The notes below the pieces were generated by a model. It was not told the DNA's origin and did no database searches. It was given only the letters and a program-made list of their open reading frames with translations. A stretch of 64,000 nt of DNA. Source: Thiohalobacter sp. IOR34. Its GTDB lineage: Bacteria; Pseudomonadota; Gammaproteobacteria; Thiohalobacterales; Thiohalobacteraceae. The translations under genes were made by a program, and so were the position numbers. The first letter of the stretch is position 1. Every line of letters begins with the position of its first letter. Positions 33,889-43,276 of this stretch are shown piece after piece. The DNA lies in the NCBI RefSeq assembly GCF_030406045.1, contig NZ_CP128988.1, forward strand, positions 1,089,438 through 1,153,437. The letters are read 5' to 3'.

Positions 33889-34414
33889 GTTTTTTCGTCC
33901 GCTGTTCGCCGCCGGCCTGCTGCTTGCGGCGCCGCTTGCCGTCGCTGCTGACGGCTTGAAGCTGCATCGGCTGCTCGTCGAGTCCGAACCGCCGGGTGCC
34001 GAGGTCCACGCCATCGGTGGCCGTCTGGGTGTCACGCCCCTCAGCATCCCTGAACGGGCGATCTACCCCAACGACTATCCCGACGAGCGCCTCTCCTGGT
34101 ACGGGGTGATCGAACTGCGCCATCCGGACTGCCGCCCCTGGCGGCACCGCGTCACCCTGGAGGACATCGGTCAAGGGCTGCAGGCAAGGCTGGAATGCGA
34201 GCGTCAGGCGCCGGTTTCGCCGCCATCCGCGCGGAAGACGGCCAGTCCCCGGGCACCGGTGGCAGGTTCGGGGAAAGCAGGGGGTGGCGAGGCGCTGTCC
34301 GTCCGCCGCCTGCGCCAGCTCAGGGTCCTCCAGGAACTGCTCGACGACGGTCTGATCTCCGCGGCGGAAGAAGCCGCGATCCGCCGCCGCATCCTGCTCA
34401 GGGTCGAAGAATAA
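33875..34414 (+). CDS. exported PEGA-like protein with C-terminal SHOCT-like segment
   Basis: 179 aa, starting inside the last codons of the cytochrome-porin gene (14-bp overlap), so the two are probably translated together. A signal peptide (LFAAGLLLAAPLAVAA) is followed by a PEGA-like segment (VESEPPGAEVHAIGGRLGVT, then PLSIPE), a Pro/Ala linker, and a C-terminal helical hairpin (VLQELLDDGLISAAEEAAI) similar to SHOCT domains. PEGA domains are common in surface and periplasmic proteins. Function unknown; a barrel-accessory role is inferred only from the overlap. Confidence 0.7.
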   Translation: MRPSEFFRPLFAAGLLLAAPLAVAADGLKLHRLLVESEPPGAEVHAIGGRLGVTPLSIPERAIYPNDYPDERLSWYGVIELRHPDCRPWRHRVTLEDIGQGLQARLECERQAPVSPPSARKTASPRAPVAGSGKAGGGEALSVRRLRQLRVLQELLDDGLISAAEEAAIRRRILLRVEE

Positions 34415-34590
34415 GCGTCTGATCCTTGTGTGATTCTTGATCGGCGTCAAGGCAGGGCCGCCTTCCCGCTGGCAGCGGGCGGTTTGCGCGGAGACGGGCT
34501 GCCGGGGGCGACGCTTTCCGGTATGATGCCGGCCATGGATCTACCGACCAAACCCGCCTGAGGCCTGTCCGCCGAGGCCATTCGAGACCG

Positions 34591-35216
<626 letters not shown>

Positions 35217-35220
<4 letters not shown>

Positions 35221-35900
35221 ATGAGCTGTCACTGTCACGGGCCTTCGCCAGCCTGCTGCGCCGCGATCTGGTGCTGACCTACCGGCGGCGTGCGGAGGCG
35301 ATCAATCCGCTGTTCTTCTTCCTTCTGGTGGTGACCCTGTTCCCGCTGGGGGTGGGTGCCGATGCCCGCTTGCTGCAGTCGATGGGACCCGGCGTGATCT
35401 GGGTGGCGGCGCTGCTCGCGGCGATGCTCTCGCTGGACGGCATCTTCCGTTCCGACTTCGACGACGGCACGCTGGAACAGCTGGTCCTCAGCCCGCACCC
35501 TCTGTCGGTGCTGGTGCTGGCCAAGGTCATCGCCCACTGGCTGGTGACCGGTTTGCCGCTGCTGGTGATGGCGCCGCTGCTGGCGGTGCTGCTCGGCCTG
35601 TCCGCCGAGGCGACCTGGATCCTGATGATCACCCTGGCGCTCGGGACCCCGGTGCTGAGCCTGGTCGGGGCCATCGGTGTGGCGCTCACCGTCGGCCTGC
35701 GCCGCGGTGGGGTGCTGCTGTCGCTGCTGGTGCTGCCGCTGTACGTGCCGGTACTGATCTTTGCCAGCAATGCCGTGCAGGGTGCCACGGCCGGTTTGCC
35801 GGTCGACGGCCAGTTGTATATGTTGGGTGCGTTTTTGCTGCTGGCACTGGTGCTCACCCCCTTGCCGACCGCAGCGGCGCTGCGTATCAGTCTGTCCTAG
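35217..35900 (+). CDS. ccmB: heme exporter membrane protein CcmB
   Basis: Membrane partner of CcmA, 227 aa with six predicted helices. It starts MNELSLSRAFASLLRRDLVL at the ATG overlapping the ccmA stop (ATGA). The family pattern FFLLVVTLFPLGVG and SLDGIFRSDFDDGTLEQLVL is clear. Confidence 0.96.
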
Positions 35901-35932
35901 GGCTGTGAACAGGTCCTAGCGACGCGGAGCTC

Positions 35933-36679
35933 ATGACGACCATGATGGCTTTCTTCCACAAACTGGCTTCACCCCCGCACTTCTACCGCATTTCCGGCCG
36001 CTGGCTGCCCTGGCTGGGTGGTCTGTTCGCCATCCTGCTGATCGCCGGTCTCTATGACGGTCTGGTGCTGGCGCCCGCCGACTACCAGCAGGGTGACAGT
36101 TTCCGCATCATGTACGTGCACGTCCCCGCGGCCTGGATGTCGCTGTTCATCTACATGGTGATGGCCGGCGCCGGCGCCATTGCCCTGGTATGGCGCATCA
36201 AGCTGGCCGAGATCGTTGCCATCAGCAGCGCCCCGATCGGTGCCAGCTTCACCTTCCTGGCCCTGGTCACCGGTTCCATCTGGGGCAAGCCCATGTGGGG
36301 TGCCTGGTGGGTGTGGGATGCGCGGCTGACCTCGGAACTCATCCTGCTGTTCCTCTATCTGGGGGTGATGGGGCTGTACGGCGCCATCGAGGACCGGCGC
36401 ATCGCCTCCCGTGCGGTAGCCATCCTGGCGCTGGTCGGGGTGGTCAACATCCCCATCATCCATTACTCGGTGGAGTGGTGGAATACCCTGCACCAGGGAC
36501 CCACGGTGACCAAGTTCGACAAGCCGTCGATCGCCCTCAGCATGCTGGTTCCGTTGCTGCTGATGGGCGTGGCCTTCAAGATCTTCTACATCATCGCCCT
36601 GCTGATGCGCGTTCGCTGCGAACTGCTCGACCGCGAACGCAGCAGCAAATGGGTGGCTGACCTGCTGGAGCTCAAATGA
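35933..36679 (+). CDS. ccmC: heme-handling protein CcmC
   Basis: HemeC-family membrane protein that presents heme to CcmE. 248 aa, six helices. The tryptophan-rich WWD motif WGKPMWGAWWVWDARLTSEL and flanking histidines (YVHVPAAWMS; IIHYSVEWWNTLHQ) are present. Overlaps ccmD by 4 bp. Confidence 0.97.
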   Translation: MTTMMAFFHKLASPPHFYRISGRWLPWLGGLFAILLIAGLYDGLVLAPADYQQGDSFRIMYVHVPAAWMSLFIYMVMAGAGAIALVWRIKLAEIVAISSAPIGASFTFLALVTGSIWGKPMWGAWWVWDARLTSELILLFLYLGVMGLYGAIEDRRIASRAVAILALVGVVNIPIIHYSVEWWNTLHQGPTVTKFDKPSIALSMLVPLLLMGVAFKIFYIIALLMRVRCELLDRERSSKWVADLLELK

Positions 36680-36846
36680 ACCTGTCCGAATTCTTTCACA
36701 TGGGTGGCTATGCGGCCTACGTCTGGAGTTCCTATGCCCTGGCGGCAGTGGTGCTGGGGCTGAACCTGTGGTTGCCGGCGCGGCGCCTGCAGCAGCTGAA
36801 GAAGACGCTGCGCCGCCGGGCGCAGCTGGCGGAGCGACGCGCATGA
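36676..36846 (+). CDS. ccmD: heme exporter protein CcmD
   Basis: 56-aa single-helix membrane protein. It starts MNLSEFFHMGGYAAYVWSSY, followed by LALAAVVLGLNLWLPARRL and a basic tail. It overlaps ccmC at its start and ccmE at its end, so length and position identify it as CcmD. Confidence 0.93.
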   Translation: MNLSEFFHMGGYAAYVWSSYALAAVVLGLNLWLPARRLQQLKKTLRRRAQLAERRA

Positions 36847-37289
36847 CCCCGGCCCGCAAGAAACGCCTGCTGCTGATCGGTCTGATGGTCCTGGGCGTGG
36901 TGATCGCCACCGGTTTCGCCCTGACCGCCTTCAACCGCAACATGATGTTCTTCTTCTCGCCCAGCGAGGTGGTGGCCGGCAAGGCACCGACCGGTGCGCT
37001 GTTCCGCATCGGCGGGCTGGTGGTCAACGGCACCCTGGAGCGGCCGGGCGACGGCATGACCGTACGCTTCGACCTGACCGACAACAAGGCGGTGGTGAGG
37101 GTCGAGTATACCGGCATCCTGCCCGACCTGTTCCGCGAGGGGCAGGGCATCGTCGCCAAGGGGCGTCTGCGCCCGGACGGGGTGTTCGTCGCCGACGAGG
37201 TGCTGGCCAAGCATGACGAGAACTACATGCCGCCGGAGGTGGCGGAGATGATGAAGGAAAGCGGTGCCCATCCGGAGGCCGGCCAATGA
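36843..37289 (+). CDS. ccmE: heme chaperone CcmE
   Basis: Periplasmic, membrane-anchored heme carrier, 148 aa. N-terminal anchor (RLLLIGLMVLGVVIATGFAL) and an OB-fold domain. The heme-binding His lies in VLAKHDENYMPPEV, with the family tyrosine three residues on. ATG 36843 overlaps the ccmD stop. Confidence 0.97.
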   Translation: MTPARKKRLLLIGLMVLGVVIATGFALTAFNRNMMFFFSPSEVVAGKAPTGALFRIGGLVVNGTLERPGDGMTVRFDLTDNKAVVRVEYTGILPDLFREGQGIVAKGRLRPDGVFVADEVLAKHDENYMPPEVAEMMKESGAHPEAGQ

Positions 37290-39265
37290 TCCCCGAGATC
37301 GGCCACTTCGCCCTGATCCTGGCGCTGTGCATGGCGCTGGTGCAGTCCACCCTGCCGGTGATCGGCGCGGCACGCGGCATCCCTTCCTGGATTGCCGTCG
37401 CCCGTCCCGCGGTCTGGGCACAGCTGCTGTTCATGCTGGTGGCCTACGGCAGCCTGACCTATGCCTTCATCGTTCACGACTTCTCGGTGCGCTATGTGGC
37501 AGGGAACTCCAACGCCCAACTGCCGCTGATGTATCTGATCTCCGGGGTCTGGGGTGCGCACGAGGGCTCGCTGTTGCTCTGGGCCCTGGTGCTCTCGCTG
37601 TGGACGGCGGGTGTGGCCCTGTTCAGCCGCAGCGTGCCCGAGACCATGCTGGCCCGGGTGCTCGGCGTCATGGGCATGGTCAGCGTCGGTTTTCTGCTCT
37701 TCCTGCTGATCACCTCCAACCCCTTCGAGCGCCTGTTCCCGGCGCCGCTGGAAGGGCGTGACCTCAATCCGCTGCTGCAGGATCCGGGTCTGGCCTTCCA
37801 TCCGCCGATGCTCTACATGGGCTACGTCGGCTTCTCGGTGGCCTTTGCCTTCTCCATCGCCGGCATGCTCGGCGGGCGGCTGGATGCGGCCTGGGCCCGC
37901 TGGTCGAGGCCCTGGACCACCATCGCCTGGGTATTCCTGACCCTCGGCATCACCCTCGGCAGCTGGTGGGCCTACTACGAGCTGGGCTGGGGCGGCTGGT
38001 GGTTCTGGGATCCGGTCGAGAACGCCTCCTTCATGCCCTGGCTGGTGGGTACCGCGCTGATGCACTCCCTGGCCGTCACCGAGAAGCGTGGTGCCTTCAA
38101 GGCCTGGACCGTGCTGTTGGCGATCTTCAGCTTTTCGCTCAGCCTGCTCGGCACGTTCCTGGTCCGTTCCGGCGTGCTGACCTCGGTACATGCCTTTGCC
38201 AGTGATCCGGCGCGTGGTGTCTTCATCCTCATCTTCCTGGTCGCGGTGGTGGGTTCCTCGCTGGCGCTCTATGCCTGGCGCGCGCCGCAGATTCGCAGCG
38301 AGGTCGGTTTCCGCCTGGTCTCGCGCGAAACCGCACTGCTGGTCAACAACGTCCTGCTGGTGGTGCTGGCCGCCAGCATCCTGCTCGGCACCCTCTATCC
38401 GCTGATCGTCGATGCCCTGGGCATCGGCAAGATCTCCGTCGGACCGCCGTACTTCGACAGCATCTTCGTGCCGTTGACCATTCCGCTGGCGTTGCTGGTG
38501 GGTGTCGGTGCCCTGCTGCGCTGGAAGCAGGACAGCCTGGCCCGGATCTGGGCGCGGCTGCGCCTGTCTGCGGTGTTCAGCCTGGCCGGCGGTGTTGGCC
38601 TCGCCCTGCTGGCACCGGAGTTCCGCTTCTCCGCGGCACTGGGGCTGGTGCTGGCGCTGTGGATCACCCTCACCACCCTGCGCGGTCTGGCCGATCGCCT
38701 GCCCGCGCGCCGCGGGCTGTGGACCGGCGTGCGTGCCGTACCCCGTGCCTTCTATGGCATGAGCATCGCCCATGTCGGCATTGCCGTGTTCATCGTCGGT
38801 ATCACCCTGACCACGGTCTACTCCGAGGAGAAGGACATCCGTCTGGCGCCCGGCGAGTCCTTCGAGATGGGCGGTTATGCGTTCCGCTTCGAGGGCGTCC
38901 GCCACAGCGAAGGGCCCAACTACACGGCCGACGAGGGACGGGTGCTGGTCTTCCGCGACGGCCAGCAGGTGGCCGAGCTGAAGCCGGAGAAGCGTATCTA
39001 CCGGGTGCAGCGCATGCCGATGACCGAGGCGGCCATCGATGCCGGCCTGACCCGTGACCTGTTCGTGGCCCTGGGCGAGCCGCTGGGTGAGGCGGGTGCC
39101 TGGAGCCTGCGCCTCTATCACAAGCCCTTCATCCGCTGGATCTGGTTCGGCTGCCTGTTCATGGCCATCGGTGGCTTGCTGGCGGCCACCGACCGGCGCT
39201 ACCGGCTGGAGGCTCGGCGTGCGGCGGCCTCGACCGCGGCGCCCCTGGCGGAGGTGGCCTCATGA
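37286..39265 (+). CDS. ccmF: cytochrome c heme lyase subunit CcmF
   Basis: Large membrane component of the heme ligation complex, 659 aa with about 15 helices. The WWD-type motif GGWWFWDPVENASFMPWL and the upstream LYMGYVG and YVAGNSN segments match CcmF/NrfE. A periplasmic domain near the C-terminus precedes the final helix. Overlaps its neighbours by 4 bp on both sides. Confidence 0.97.
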   Translation: MIPEIGHFALILALCMALVQSTLPVIGAARGIPSWIAVARPAVWAQLLFMLVAYGSLTYAFIVHDFSVRYVAGNSNAQLPLMYLISGVWGAHEGSLLLWALVLSLWTAGVALFSRSVPETMLARVLGVMGMVSVGFLLFLLITSNPFERLFPAPLEGRDLNPLLQDPGLAFHPPMLYMGYVGFSVAFAFSIAGMLGGRLDAAWARWSRPWTTIAWVFLTLGITLGSWWAYYELGWGGWWFWDPVENASFMPWLVGTALMHSLAVTEKRGAFKAWTVLLAIFSFSLSLLGTFLVRSGVLTSVHAFASDPARGVFILIFLVAVVGSSLALYAWRAPQIRSEVGFRLVSRETALLVNNVLLVVLAASILLGTLYPLIVDALGIGKISVGPPYFDSIFVPLTIPLALLVGVGALLRWKQDSLARIWARLRLSAVFSLAGGVGLALLAPEFRFSAALGLVLALWITLTTLRGLADRLPARRGLWTGVRAVPRAFYGMSIAHVGIAVFIVGITLTTVYSEEKDIRLAPGESFEMGGYAFRFEGVRHSEGPNYTADEGRVLVFRDGQQVAELKPEKRIYRVQRMPMTEAAIDAGLTRDLFVALGEPLGEAGAWSLRLYHKPFIRWIWFGCLFMAIGGLLAATDRRYRLEARRAAASTAAPLAEVAS

Positions 39266-39795
39266 ATCGTTATCTGTTGCCGCTCGGTATCTTCGCTGTG
39301 CTGGTCGTGCTGCTGGCCGTCGGCCTTGGCCTCGACCCGCGCAAGGTGCCCTCGCCGCTGATCGACAAGCCCGCGCCGGCCTTCAGTCTGCCGCGCCTCC
39401 ACCAGCCGGAGCAGAGCATCGGCACGGCCGACATGAAGGGCAAGGTCTGGTTGCTCAACGTCTGGGCCTCCTGGTGCAGCGCCTGCCGTTCCGAGCACCC
39501 GCTGGTCATCGAACTGGGACGGCGTGCCGGTATCGAGATCGTCGGCCTCGATTACAAGGACCAGCGCGAGGATGCCCTGCGCTGGCTGAGAATGCTTGGC
39601 GATCCCTACACCTCCATCGCCTTCGATGCCGATGGGCGGGTCGGTATCGACTGGGGGGTGTATGGCGTGCCCGAGTCCTTTCTGATCGACAAGCAGGGCA
39701 TCATCCGCTACAAGCAGATCGGTCCCATCGACCGCGAGTCGCTGGAGGAGACCTTGCTGCCGATGATCCGCCAATTGCAGGAGGAACCCGCATGA
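39262..39795 (+). CDS. ccmG: thiol:disulfide interchange protein CcmG/DsbE
   Basis: Membrane-anchored periplasmic thioredoxin that keeps apocytochrome or CcmH cysteines reduced. 177 aa. N-terminal anchor (LPLGIFAVLVVLLAVGLGL); active site WASWCSACRSEHP; the cis-Pro loop GVPESFLID. Overlaps ccmF and ccmH by 4 bp. Confidence 0.97.
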   Translation: MNRYLLPLGIFAVLVVLLAVGLGLDPRKVPSPLIDKPAPAFSLPRLHQPEQSIGTADMKGKVWLLNVWASWCSACRSEHPLVIELGRRAGIEIVGLDYKDQREDALRWLRMLGDPYTSIAFDADGRVGIDWGVYGVPESFLIDKQGIIRYKQIGPIDRESLEETLLPMIRQLQEEPA

Positions 39796-40274
39796 GGGCG
39801 CTGCTGGGAAGCCTGTTCCTGATACTGATGCTGTCCGCCGGCCTGGCGCGGGCAGCGATCGAGATCCACAGTTTCAACGATCCGGCAGAGGAGGCGCGTT
39901 ATCGGCAGCTGATCAGCGAGCTGCGCTGCCTGGTCTGTCAGAACCAGAATCTGGCGGAATCCAACGCCGACCTGGCGCGCGACCTGCGCCAGCAGACTTA
40001 CGAGATGATCGAGCAGGGCAAGAGCGATGAGGAGATCATCGACTACATGGTGAACCGCTATGGCGACTTCGTCCTCTACCGCCCGCCCTTCAAGTCCACC
40101 ACCCTGCTGCTCTGGCTGGGCCCCTTCCTGCTCTTCGCCGTGGGTTTCCTGGTGATGCTGGGTGTGGTGCGCAAGCGGGCACGGGCCGCGGGTCCGTCGC
40201 TGGACGAGGCGGCCCGCCAGCGGGCCCGGGAGCTGCTCGGCGAGGGTGAGGAGAAGGAGTCGAAACCGTCATGA
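39792..40274 (+). CDS. ccmH: cytochrome c maturation protein CcmH
   Basis: Apocytochrome thiol reductase, 160 aa. A signal peptide is followed by the LRCLVCQNQNLAESNADLA motif with the redox CxxC pair, then a membrane helix (LLLWLGPFLLFAVGFLVML). The TPR part found in the fused E. coli CcmH is encoded separately here as CcmI. Confidence 0.96.
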   Translation: MRALLGSLFLILMLSAGLARAAIEIHSFNDPAEEARYRQLISELRCLVCQNQNLAESNADLARDLRQQTYEMIEQGKSDEEIIDYMVNRYGDFVLYRPPFKSTTLLLWLGPFLLFAVGFLVMLGVVRKRARAAGPSLDEAARQRARELLGEGEEKESKPS

Positions 40275-41536
40275 CCATCTTCTGGTTGAGTGCCTCGGCC
40301 ATGGTGTTGCTGGCCCTGGCCATCCTCGCTCCCGCACTGCTGCGTCGGGGGCAGGTCCGCGAGCTGGATCGTGACCAGCAGAACGTGGCCATCGCCCGCG
40401 AACGCCTGGCCGAGCTGCGCGTCGAATACGAAGCCGGGCAGCTCTCGGAGGAGGCCTTCCGCTCCACCCGCGAGGAACTGGAGCTGATGCTGCTGACCGA
40501 TCTCGAACCCGCTGCGCGCCAGGCCGTGGCCGTGGCCGAGGGTCGGGGGCGCTGGATGTTGCCCGTGCTGGCCCTCGCCGTGCCGCTGATGGCGGTCTCG
40601 CTGTATCTCGCGCTCGGCAACCCCGATCTGATCGAGCCGCCGGAGACGCCGGTGGCGGCCGGGGGGCATGACGGCACATCTGGCAAGATGCCGTCGGTGG
40701 ATGCCATGCTCGAGGCCCTGGTGCAGCGCCTGCAGCAGGAGCCGGACAATGCGCGCGGCTGGTACCTGCTGGCGCGCAGCTACATGTCGCTGGGTCGATA
40801 CGAAGAGGCCGTGAAGGCCTTCGAGCGCCTGCATGCCCTGGTCGGCGATCAGCCGGGCGTGCTCACCGGGCTGGCCGATGCCCTGGCCATGACCCAGGGG
40901 GCGCGCCTCTCCGGGCGTCCCTTCGAGCTGTTGCAGAAGGCGCTGGAGATTCAGCCGGACGATCCCACCGCGCTCTGGCTGACCGGTCAGGCCTACATGG
41001 AGCAGGGCAAGCCGCGTGAAGCCCTGGAACACTGGCAGCGGCTGGATGCCCTGCTTGCCGACCAGCCCGAGAGTCAGGCCGAGCTGCGGCAGCTGATGGC
41101 CCGCGCCGAACAACAGTTGCGTGACGCCGGCGAGGCCCTGCCCGAGCCCGTGGTGAAAACGACCACCTCCCGTCAGCCGGCTGCCGGGGCGGTGAGCCTC
41201 AAGGTACGGATCGAACTGGACCCGGCACTGGCCGGCAAGATCGATCCCGAGGCGCCGCTGTTCATCTATGCCAAGGCCCTCGAGGGGCCACCGATGCCGC
41301 TGGCCGCGGTGCGCAAGCAGGTCAAGGATCTGCCGCTGGAGGTGGTGCTGGATGACCGCATGGCGATGATGCCGGCGATGCGCCTGTCGGCTTTCAAGGA
41401 GGTCAGGGTAGGGGCGCGCGTCTCGCTGTCTGGTGATCCGGTCGCCCACAGCGGTGACCTCTTCGGCGAGCTGGCGCCGGTGGCCGTGGATTCGAAGACG
41501 CCCATCGCGATCCGCATCGATCAGCGGGTGCCCTGA
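40271..41536 (+). CDS. ccmI: cytochrome c maturation TPR protein CcmI
   Basis: Apocytochrome chaperone, 421 aa. Two N-terminal membrane helices (residues 2-21 and 96-116) flank a cytoplasmic coiled-coil loop. TPR repeats follow (ARGWYLLARSYMSLGRYEEA and similar), and a C-terminal beta-rich domain (ending AVDSKTPIAIRIDQRVP) is typical. Last gene of the ccm run. A single REP-like hairpin half follows at about 41570-41625. Confidence 0.93.
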   Translation: MTIFWLSASAMVLLALAILAPALLRRGQVRELDRDQQNVAIARERLAELRVEYEAGQLSEEAFRSTREELELMLLTDLEPAARQAVAVAEGRGRWMLPVLALAVPLMAVSLYLALGNPDLIEPPETPVAAGGHDGTSGKMPSVDAMLEALVQRLQQEPDNARGWYLLARSYMSLGRYEEAVKAFERLHALVGDQPGVLTGLADALAMTQGARLSGRPFELLQKALEIQPDDPTALWLTGQAYMEQGKPREALEHWQRLDALLADQPESQAELRQLMARAEQQLRDAGEALPEPVVKTTTSRQPAAGAVSLKVRIELDPALAGKIDPEAPLFIYAKALEGPPMPLAAVRKQVKDLPLEVVLDDRMAMMPAMRLSAFKEVRVGARVSLSGDPVAHSGDLFGELAPVAVDSKTPIAIRIDQRVP

Positions 41537-41636
41537 GACCGGGCCGCGAAAGAGAAGCCAAGGCACTGGCGGCCGCTCCCACAGGCAGGCGTTACCCTCC
41601 CGACTTCGTGGGGCGGCCGCCGGGCCGTGATGGCAA

Positions 41637-42008
41637 TCAGCCCTTTTCCAGCTCCCCGAGACGTGACTCGATCAGGGTCTTCAGCGCCGCAAGATCCGGA
41701 CAGGCCTCGATCTCCTCCTTTTCGACCCAGGGGATGAGCCTGGCGTCCTCATGCAGATAGATGCGGGGTGCCTGCTGGCTGTCCACGCCATGCTGTTTCT
41801 GCACTTCGTCGCGGTGCAGAAAGCTGCATTCCGCATCCAGCCTCTCCAGGAAGCCGACCCATTCCCGCCGCACCCGGAAGTGGCCATGAGTCAGTTCGCA
41901 GAGACGGCAGGCATAGGTCTCCGGGGAGAGGATCTTGTGAGCGATGTCGCTGACCGTGTTGAACAGGCCGCTATCGGCGTTGTAGACGAAGACGAGTCGA
42001 CGGGGCAT
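41637..42008 (-). CDS. uncharacterised small CxxC protein
   Basis: 123 aa, no signal peptide or membrane segment. It begins MPRRLVFVYNADSGLFNTVS, then HKILSPETYACRLCELTHGHF, with a CRLC pair and a nearby Thr-His-Gly. I have an impression of related small proteins (VFVYNANSG ... ALTHG) elsewhere but no function to offer. It is convergent with ccmI and its upstream side abuts the 411-bp repeat element at 42042. Confidence 0.75.
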   Translation of the reverse strand: MPRRLVFVYNADSGLFNTVSDIAHKILSPETYACRLCELTHGHFRVRREWVGFLERLDAECSFLHRDEVQKQHGVDSQQAPRIYLHEDARLIPWVEKEEIEACPDLAALKTLIESRLGELEKG

Positions 42009-42045
42009 GGCGCTGGCCTTGCTGATGGCTGGGGTAAAGGATTAG

Positions 42046-42456
42046 CCCGGATATTGCACCAAGGCAGGCTCCGTGGGCCGGGGTGGCAGGATGGCGCGGT
42101 ACCCCTTGCGCCTCGATCGCGGCCTGGAGACCGCTCCTACGCCAACACATTGTGCCGCCATGCCCCGTAGGAGCGGCCTCCAGGCCGCGATCGGGGGGTC
42201 CACGGCGGGCAATGCCCGGAGTCGATCGAACAGGCACAAAGCCGGGTTACGAGTTCCCGACCCATTTGCCAGCCTGCACGCCGATCATGCGGGCCGCCTT
42301 GGTTCGAGGGGGATCGCTCAAGATGCGCAGCCCGATTCGGTCTGACATCGAATAGGCACAAAGTGTAGCCCGTCCAGGCAGCCCTCTTGTGACCCCCCGC
42401 CCTTGGATAACAGCCTGAGCACCAATCATGCGGGCCGCCTTGGTGCAATAGTCGGG
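42046..42456. mobile_element. 411-bp TIR element flanked by TTAG, with REP insertion
   Basis: Ends CCCGGATATTGCACCAAGGC and GCCTTGGTGCAATAGTCGGG, flanked by TTAG at 42042-42045 and 42457-42460. It carries a REP-like pair (42115-42192) and a second internal block ending CATGCGGGCCGCCTTGGTTC, so it looks composite. No gene. It fills the whole gap between the CxxC protein and the ArsR gene. Confidence 0.75.
42115..42192. repeat. paired REP-like hairpins inside the 411-bp element
   Basis: GATCGCGGCCTGGAGACCGC and the inverted partner GTAGGAGCGGCCTCCAGGCC, as at 31080-31148 and 56106-56182. Confidence 0.75.
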
Positions 42457-42484
42457 TTAGATCCGACCCTGCGCCGGAGGTTCC

Positions 42485-43159
42485 TCAGTTTTCTTCCGCC
42501 GATGTCTCCACCGGCAGACCGGCCAGGCGCCATTCTGGCAGACCGTCCTCCAGCCGTCGTGCCTTGAGGCCTTTCTCGCGTAGCCTGGCCACGGCATCGA
42601 AGGCCAGTACGCAGTGCGGACCGCGGCAGTAGGCGACGATCTCCTGCGAGGGTTCCAGCCGTTCCAGGTGGGATTCCAGTTCGGCAAGCGGGATGTTGAT
42701 CGCTCCCGGTACGTGGCCGGCGGCGTATTCCTCCGGCGGCCGTACGTCGATCACCGTCACCAGCCCCTGGCGGGCACGCTCCAGCAATTCCTCACGGGCC
42801 ACGGGTTCCAGCTCGTCCTTGACGCTCAGGTAGCTCTCGACCAGCCGGTTGACCTCGGCAACGTGACGTTCCGCGACCCCTCGCAAGGCGTCGAGCAGGG
42901 CGATGACGTCCTCTCCACTCAGCCGGTAATAGACCTTGAGGCCCTGTTTGCGGGAACTGACCAGCCCGGCCTGGCGCAGCTGCTGCAGGTGTTGCGAGGT
43001 ATTGGCCACCGTCAGGCCCGAGACCCGCGCCAGCTCGTCCACGCTGCGCTCACCCTGGGCCAGGAATTCCAGCAGCTCCAGCCGGTTGGCATTGCTCAGC
43101 GCCTTGCCGACCCGGGCAAACTGGGCGAAGAGGTCGTGTTTGAAGTTTCCGCTTGACAT
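42485..43159 (-). CDS. ArsR-family regulator fused to a rhodanese domain
   Basis: 224 aa from ATG 43159 (MSSGNFKHDLF); a TTG ten codons upstream is less likely. Residues 10-95 are a winged helix (VSGLTVANTSQHLQQLRQAG for the recognition helix) without the CVC metal site of classical ArsR. Residues 120-215 are a rhodanese domain with VIDVRPPEEYAAGHVPGAIN and active Cys178 in AYCRGPHC. The fusion suggests a sensor of sulfane sulfur, persulfide or related oxidants; this is inference. It is divergent from a membrane hydroxylase gene with a palindrome between them. Confidence 0.9.
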   Translation of the reverse strand: MSSGNFKHDLFAQFARVGKALSNANRLELLEFLAQGERSVDELARVSGLTVANTSQHLQQLRQAGLVSSRKQGLKVYYRLSGEDVIALLDALRGVAERHVAEVNRLVESYLSVKDELEPVAREELLERARQGLVTVIDVRPPEEYAAGHVPGAINIPLAELESHLERLEPSQEIVAYCRGPHCVLAFDAVARLREKGLKARRLEDGLPEWRLAGLPVETSAEEN

Positions 43160-43183
43160 GGCGCCGATTTCCGTTAATCTACT

Positions 43184-43203
43184 ATTCAACAGATCAATTG
43201 AAT
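43184..43203. promoter_or_regulatory. candidate ArsR-family operator
   Basis: ATTCAACAGATCAATTGAAT: perfect arms ATTCAA and TTGAAT with an 8-bp centre, in the divergent spacer 25 bp before the regulator's start. Spacing and A+T-rich arms suit ArsR-family dimers, so it probably mediates autoregulation and control of the divergent gene. Confidence 0.6.
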
Positions 43204-43276
43204 ACTTTTCGATAAAAAACCATTATAGCAGTCGCCTCGGGGGAGGCACAGCACCGGAATTCGAGGATGAATCCAT

